A stretch of DNA of 64,000 nt from assembly GCF_902806455.1 (NCBI RefSeq), contig NZ_CADCWQ010000001.1:124001-188000 (forward strand). Reading direction: 5' to 3'. A program made the translations under genes and the position numbers. Under the pieces are notes generated by a model. The model was not told where the DNA came from and did not search any database. It saw nothing but the letters and a program-made list of their open reading frames with translations. The stretch comes from Virgibacillus doumboii (GTDB taxonomy: Bacteria; Bacillota; Bacilli; Bacillales; Amphibacillaceae). Shown piece after piece: positions 61,342 to 64,000 of this stretch (the first letter of the stretch is position 1; every line of letters starts with the position of its first letter).

Positions 61342-61950
61342 ATGGCAAATGTAAAATTGGCAGTAATTTATTACAGCTCTACCGGAACAAATCATCAAAT
61401 GGCACAATGGGCAGAGGAAGGTGCCAAGGATGCTGGTGCTGAGGTGAAAGTAGTAAAAGCTCCAGAACTTGCACCGGAAGAGGCAATTGCTTCAAACCCG
61501 GCATGGAAAGCACATCATGATGTGACAAAAGATGTCCCTGAAGCAAAGTCGGATGACATTGAATGGGCAGACGCGATTATTTTCAGTGTTCCGACCCGTT
61601 TCGGTAATTTAGCTGCTCAAATGAAACAGTTTATAGATTCGCAAGGCGGACTGTGGGCATCCGGTAAAACGGTTAACAAAGTGGTTAGCGGGATGACATC
61701 TGCCCAAAATCCGCATGGTGGTCAAGAGGCGACACTACTTGCATTATACACATCCATGATGCATTGGGGTGCAGTCATTGCAACTCCAGGATATACGGAC
61801 CCGGTATTATTTGGTGCTGGAGGAAATCCATATGGAACAAGTGTATCCGTCGACCAGGATGGCAACATGGTGGAAGATGTTGCAGGCGCAGTAAAACATC
61901 AGGCCAAGCGCACCGTTGACATAGCTTCACGCATTATATCAGGAAGCTGA
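61342..61950 (+). CDS. wrbA: NAD(P)H:quinone oxidoreductase WrbA
   Basis: This 202-residue flavodoxin-fold quinone oxidoreductase has the FMN phosphate site YYSSTGTNHQMAQW (residues 9-22), FSVPTRFGNLAAQMKQFID and the conserved GGQEATLLALYTSMMHWGAVI. It reduces quinones by two electrons and protects against oxidative stress. ATG 61342 with AAAGGAG upstream is chosen over an extended start at 61303. A strong terminator follows. Confidence 0.93.
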   Translation: MANVKLAVIYYSSTGTNHQMAQWAEEGAKDAGAEVKVVKAPELAPEEAIASNPAWKAHHDVTKDVPEAKSDDIEWADAIIFSVPTRFGNLAAQMKQFIDSQGGLWASGKTVNKVVSGMTSAQNPHGGQEATLLALYTSMMHWGAVIATPGYTDPVLFGAGGNPYGTSVSVDQDGNMVEDVAGAVKHQAKRTVDIASRIISGS

Positions 61951-61954
61951 ATAT

Positions 61955-61992
61955 AAAAAATCCGCAATCTAATCAGGATTGCGGATTTTTTA
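61955..61992 (+). terminator. Terminator after wrbA
   Basis: A 15-bp perfect stem (61955-61969 with 61977-61991) with a T-rich 3' arm. Palindromic A/T ends make it usable in both directions. Confidence 0.9.
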
Positions 61993-62003
61993 TAGCGGGC
62001 CAT

Positions 62004-62170
62004 AGGGACAGGTCCCGTGTCTCACTCAGGAAGGCGTTAACTTCGGCGATTTCATCTTGAACTTCGGCGATTTTCCACTAAACTCCGGCGATTCACAATT
62101 AAACTTCGGCGACTTCACGCCAAACTCCGGCGATTTCCTCATTCGATGAGACAAGGTGCCTAGTCCCCCT
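62004..62170. repeat. Inverted-repeat-flanked array of five 21-bp units
   Basis: Five copies of a 21-bp unit with CGGCGA cores at 62044, 62065, 62086, 62108 and 62129 are flanked by an imperfect inverted pair: AGGGACAGGTCCCGTGTCTCA (from 62004) and TGAGACAAGGTGCCTAGTCC (from 62147). No gene is supported. Confidence 0.75.
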
Positions 62171-62173
62171 GTC

Positions 62174-63172
62174 TTAATCCATCAATTCACCAATAATTTC
62201 ATACGAACGTTTTCGGGCTTCCTGGTCAAAAATTTGAGAGTTGATGATGATCTCATCAGCTTGTGTTTGTTCGAGAAACGCTTCAAGACCATCGCGTACC
62301 GTTTCTTTACTGCCGACTATCGTCGAGAAGGAATTGACCGACTGCTCGACTGCCGCTTTTTCCATTTCAGACCACACTTCATCAATGTTTTCAATTGGCG
62401 GCTGTAATTTCATCGGCTGTCCCCTGCGAATGCTTAAGAATTGCTGTTGCTGGGTGGTGGCCAGGTACTTAGCCTGTTCATCCGTATCAGCGGCAATCAC
62501 ATTCACACCAGGCATTGCATATGGTTTCTCCATTACTTCGGATGGCTGGAAATTATCACGATACAATTTCAATGCCCCGATTGTGTTATCCGGAGCAAAG
62601 TGACTTGCAAATGAAAACGACAACCCTTTTTGGGCAGCAAGCTGTGCACTGAAGCCACTGGAGCCCAACAGCCAAATTGGGATGTTCAGTCCTTCTCCCG
62701 GCACTGACTTAACACGCTCTGTTCCTGCAAAATAACCCTGCAATTCTTCAACCTGCATCGGAAAGTCCTCGACACGCTGGTTCAACGTCCGGCGCAGTGC
62801 ATATGCCGTTACCTGATCCGTTCCGGGTGCCCGGCCAAGACCCAAATCGATTCGGCCCGGGTAAAGCGATTCCAGTGTACCGAACTGCTCTGCAATCACT
62901 AACGATGCATGGTTTGGCAGCATAACGCCGCCGGAGCCGACACGCATATGGTTTGTTGTCCCGGCAATATGGCCGATAATCACCGAAGTTGCCGAGCTCG
63001 CTATTCCCGGCATATTGTGGTGTTCGGCAAGCCAGTAACGGTGGAATCCGGCTTTTTCCACGGTCTGGGCAAGATCAACACTGTTTTTAAAAGACTCTGA
63101 CGGGTTCCCGCCTTCCAGTACAGGTGCCAGGTCCAATACGGATAAAGGAATATTATTAAATGTTTTACTCAT
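62174..63172 (-). CDS. LLM-class flavin-dependent oxidoreductase
   Basis: This 332-residue bacterial-luciferase-like monooxygenase has [49 protein letters not shown] and [41 protein letters not shown]. These are typical of the YceB/YhbW-like group that uses FMN. ATG 63172 is used because AAGGAG is 8 bp before it; GTG 63181 is immediately adjacent to the site. The substrate is unknown. Confidence 0.9.
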   Translation of the reverse strand: MSKTFNNIPLSVLDLAPVLEGGNPSESFKNSVDLAQTVEKAGFHRYWLAEHHNMPGIASSATSVIIGHIAGTTNHMRVGSGGVMLPNHASLVIAEQFGTLESLYPGRIDLGLGRAPGTDQVTAYALRRTLNQRVEDFPMQVEELQGYFAGTERVKSVPGEGLNIPIWLLGSSGFSAQLAAQKGLSFSFASHFAPDNTIGALKLYRDNFQPSEVMEKPYAMPGVNVIAADTDEQAKYLATTQQQQFLSIRRGQPMKLQPPIENIDEVWSEMEKAAVEQSVNSFSTIVGSKETVRDGLEAFLEQTQADEIIINSQIFDQEARKRSYEIIGELMD

Positions 63173-63195
63173 CTCATTCACTCCTTGTTAAGAAA

Positions 63196-63338
63196 AGCGT
63201 AAGCGCCCGTTTAGCAACGTACAAACTGCGCCCGCGCATCGCGGGTGGGTCGGCGTTGCCACGCAAAGACTCAGCCGATGTTGACTTATCGTAGTGGAGG
63301 AGTGTGAAGTTTGCTAGTTGCTGGGCGCTGGAGCTGGA
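63196..63338. repeat. MITE-like element with terminal inverted repeats
   Basis: About 143 bp. AGCGTAAGCGCCC near the left end and GGGCGCTGGAGCT near the right end are imperfect inverted repeats (GCGCCC/GGGCGC exact). A central GC-rich hairpin (GCGCCCGCGCATCGCGGGTGGG) is present. No open frame is convincing in 63182-63600. Confidence 0.55.
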
Positions 63339-63599
63339 CATGGCTTACCATATCGCAAGCATAATAACGCCTCATATTTTATGCTTTCTTTTCTTATGAA
63401 GAATGATACGACGATTAGCAAACAACGTCCAATTATTAGCTTATACAGTTATGGCACCGATAAAATAAAAGAAACACGTAAATGGTTTTTCGTTCTAAAA
63501 AAGTGTCCTTACCCATACAATAAATTCGTGTGTTCTTAATTAAGAAATTGAAAGTTACTGTTTTCCTAAATAAAAATAAAAAATATTTTAAATTAACCG

Positions 63600-63628
63600 T
63601 TGACTTGTTCATTATAAAGAACTATTAT
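63600..63628 (+). promoter_or_regulatory. Sigma-A promoter of the polysaccharide gene
   Basis: -35 TTGACT (63600-63605), 17-bp spacer, -10 TATTAT (63623-63628). It is followed by a leader of about 130 nt before the start codon. Confidence 0.65.
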
Positions 63629-63759
63629 AAGAAATAATAACGAAAACAGTCCCTTATCAAAGCGGGGAAATTTTTTTGAATCTATTGTTCGCTATAAAGA
63701 ATATTTAGGAAACACATGAATATAGATATAAAATCCTATGAAAATATAAGGTGGTTCTA

Positions 63760-64000
63760 TTGAGCAGATTAAAACAAAATAACTACATGGAACGGAAGCC
63801 GGTTAAAGAAATTAATTTAAAGGAATATTTCGAGGTTATCAGAAAACGGTTTTGGGTGATTATTCTTGTGACGGTAATTGCCACTTCAGTTGGATATTTT
63901 TATACCAACATGAATAATGTGCCACTTTATCAGACATCGACAAGGATTATTTTAGGCTCAGACAGCGACATGAAAACACTGATGGTCATGATTAAAGACC
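63760..64000 (+). CDS. Wzz-type chain-length determinant / capsule protein (3' end outside window)
   Basis: The first 80 residues are present: a basic N-terminus, the conserved INLKEYFEVIRKRFWVI of Wzz proteins, a first membrane helix (IILVTVIATSVGYFYTN) and the start of the external domain. The family (YveK/CapA/EpsA) assists a polysaccharide tyrosine kinase and sets chain length. TTG 63760 follows AAGGTGG. A polysaccharide cluster probably continues past the window. Confidence 0.85.
   Translation, partial: MSRLKQNNYMERKPVKEINLKEYFEVIRKRFWVIILVTVIATSVGYFYTNMNNVPLYQTSTRIILGSDSDMKTLMVMIKD

Noticed and set aside
63318..63539. 73-codon open frame downstream of the MITE-like repeat
   Set aside because: It begins inside the repeat, has no convincing ribosome site and no family resemblance; possibly chance.

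Overview
The window looks like chromosomal DNA of a low-to-moderate GC, endospore-forming member of the Bacillaceae, most like the halophilic/halotolerant genera (Virgibacillus, Lentibacillus, Oceanobacillus). The evidence is strong AGGAGG-type ribosome binding sites, sigma-A promoters, B. subtilis-like genes (spo0M, yhfK, yvbH, sodF, yutJ, ywnA/ywnB, yjcL-type), CcpA-type cre palindromes and a DUF1538 pair of the kind reported as a cation antiporter in a halophile. The genus call is inference. No rRNA, tRNA or CRISPR array was seen.

Layout. 1-13 kb is an accessory, decaying region. It holds a partial HAD phosphatase, a secreted protein with six 28-residue repeats, a CDGSH protein, yhfK, spo0M and maf. 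It also holds a striking number of broken genes: a VOC protein and a siderophore-type N-hydroxylase each with one in-frame TGA, an XRE-linked membrane gene with a homopolymer frameshift, two tandemly duplicated DUF4181 genes that are both frameshifted, and an Rpn-type nuclease gene split by a 1,733-bp IS607-family element. The junctions of that element still allow exact reconstruction of the empty site; its tnpA is internally deleted and its tnpB is intact.

13-25 kb carries coaW, small membrane proteins, a VanY-type lipoprotein carboxypeptidase, an ECF sigma/anti-sigma pair with an apparent autoregulated promoter, yvbH, sodF, an XRE/membrane-protein/ABC exporter operon, and a run of small enzymes.

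25-34 kb is an acetate module, all on the minus strand: a second acetate-type SSS symporter, a LytS-type sensor kinase and a LytTR regulator form one operon, followed by acsA, a DUF485 gene and actP. Cre-like palindromes lie upstream of both transcription units. A LytTR regulator with a 20-bp perfect inverted repeat and an acetyl-CoA hydrolase/CoA-transferase at 54-57 kb may be a second acetate/CoA node.

34-45 kb contains a dipeptidase/XRE-cupin/DUF819 transporter operon and a histidine-degradation cluster (hutG-hutU-hutI-yjiH) without hutH. Its hutG seems to begin at a non-standard ATT codon. 45-54 kb carries a fumarylacetoacetate hydrolase-family enzyme, a thioesterase, a DUF1538-DUF1538-tandem PII-like operon, a TetR-controlled pair of SMR efflux subunits, and the ywnA-ywnB redox pair with matching operators. 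57-62 kb has the pseudouridine catabolic pair psuK-psuG between two DUF3231 paralogues, then wrbA and a luciferase-like monooxygenase. The window ends inside a Wzz-type chain-length gene that probably opens a polysaccharide locus.

Many intergenic regions contain short repeats: 52-bp, 47-52-bp and 21-bp tandem arrays, small inverted-repeat elements, and a MITE-like element near 63.2 kb.
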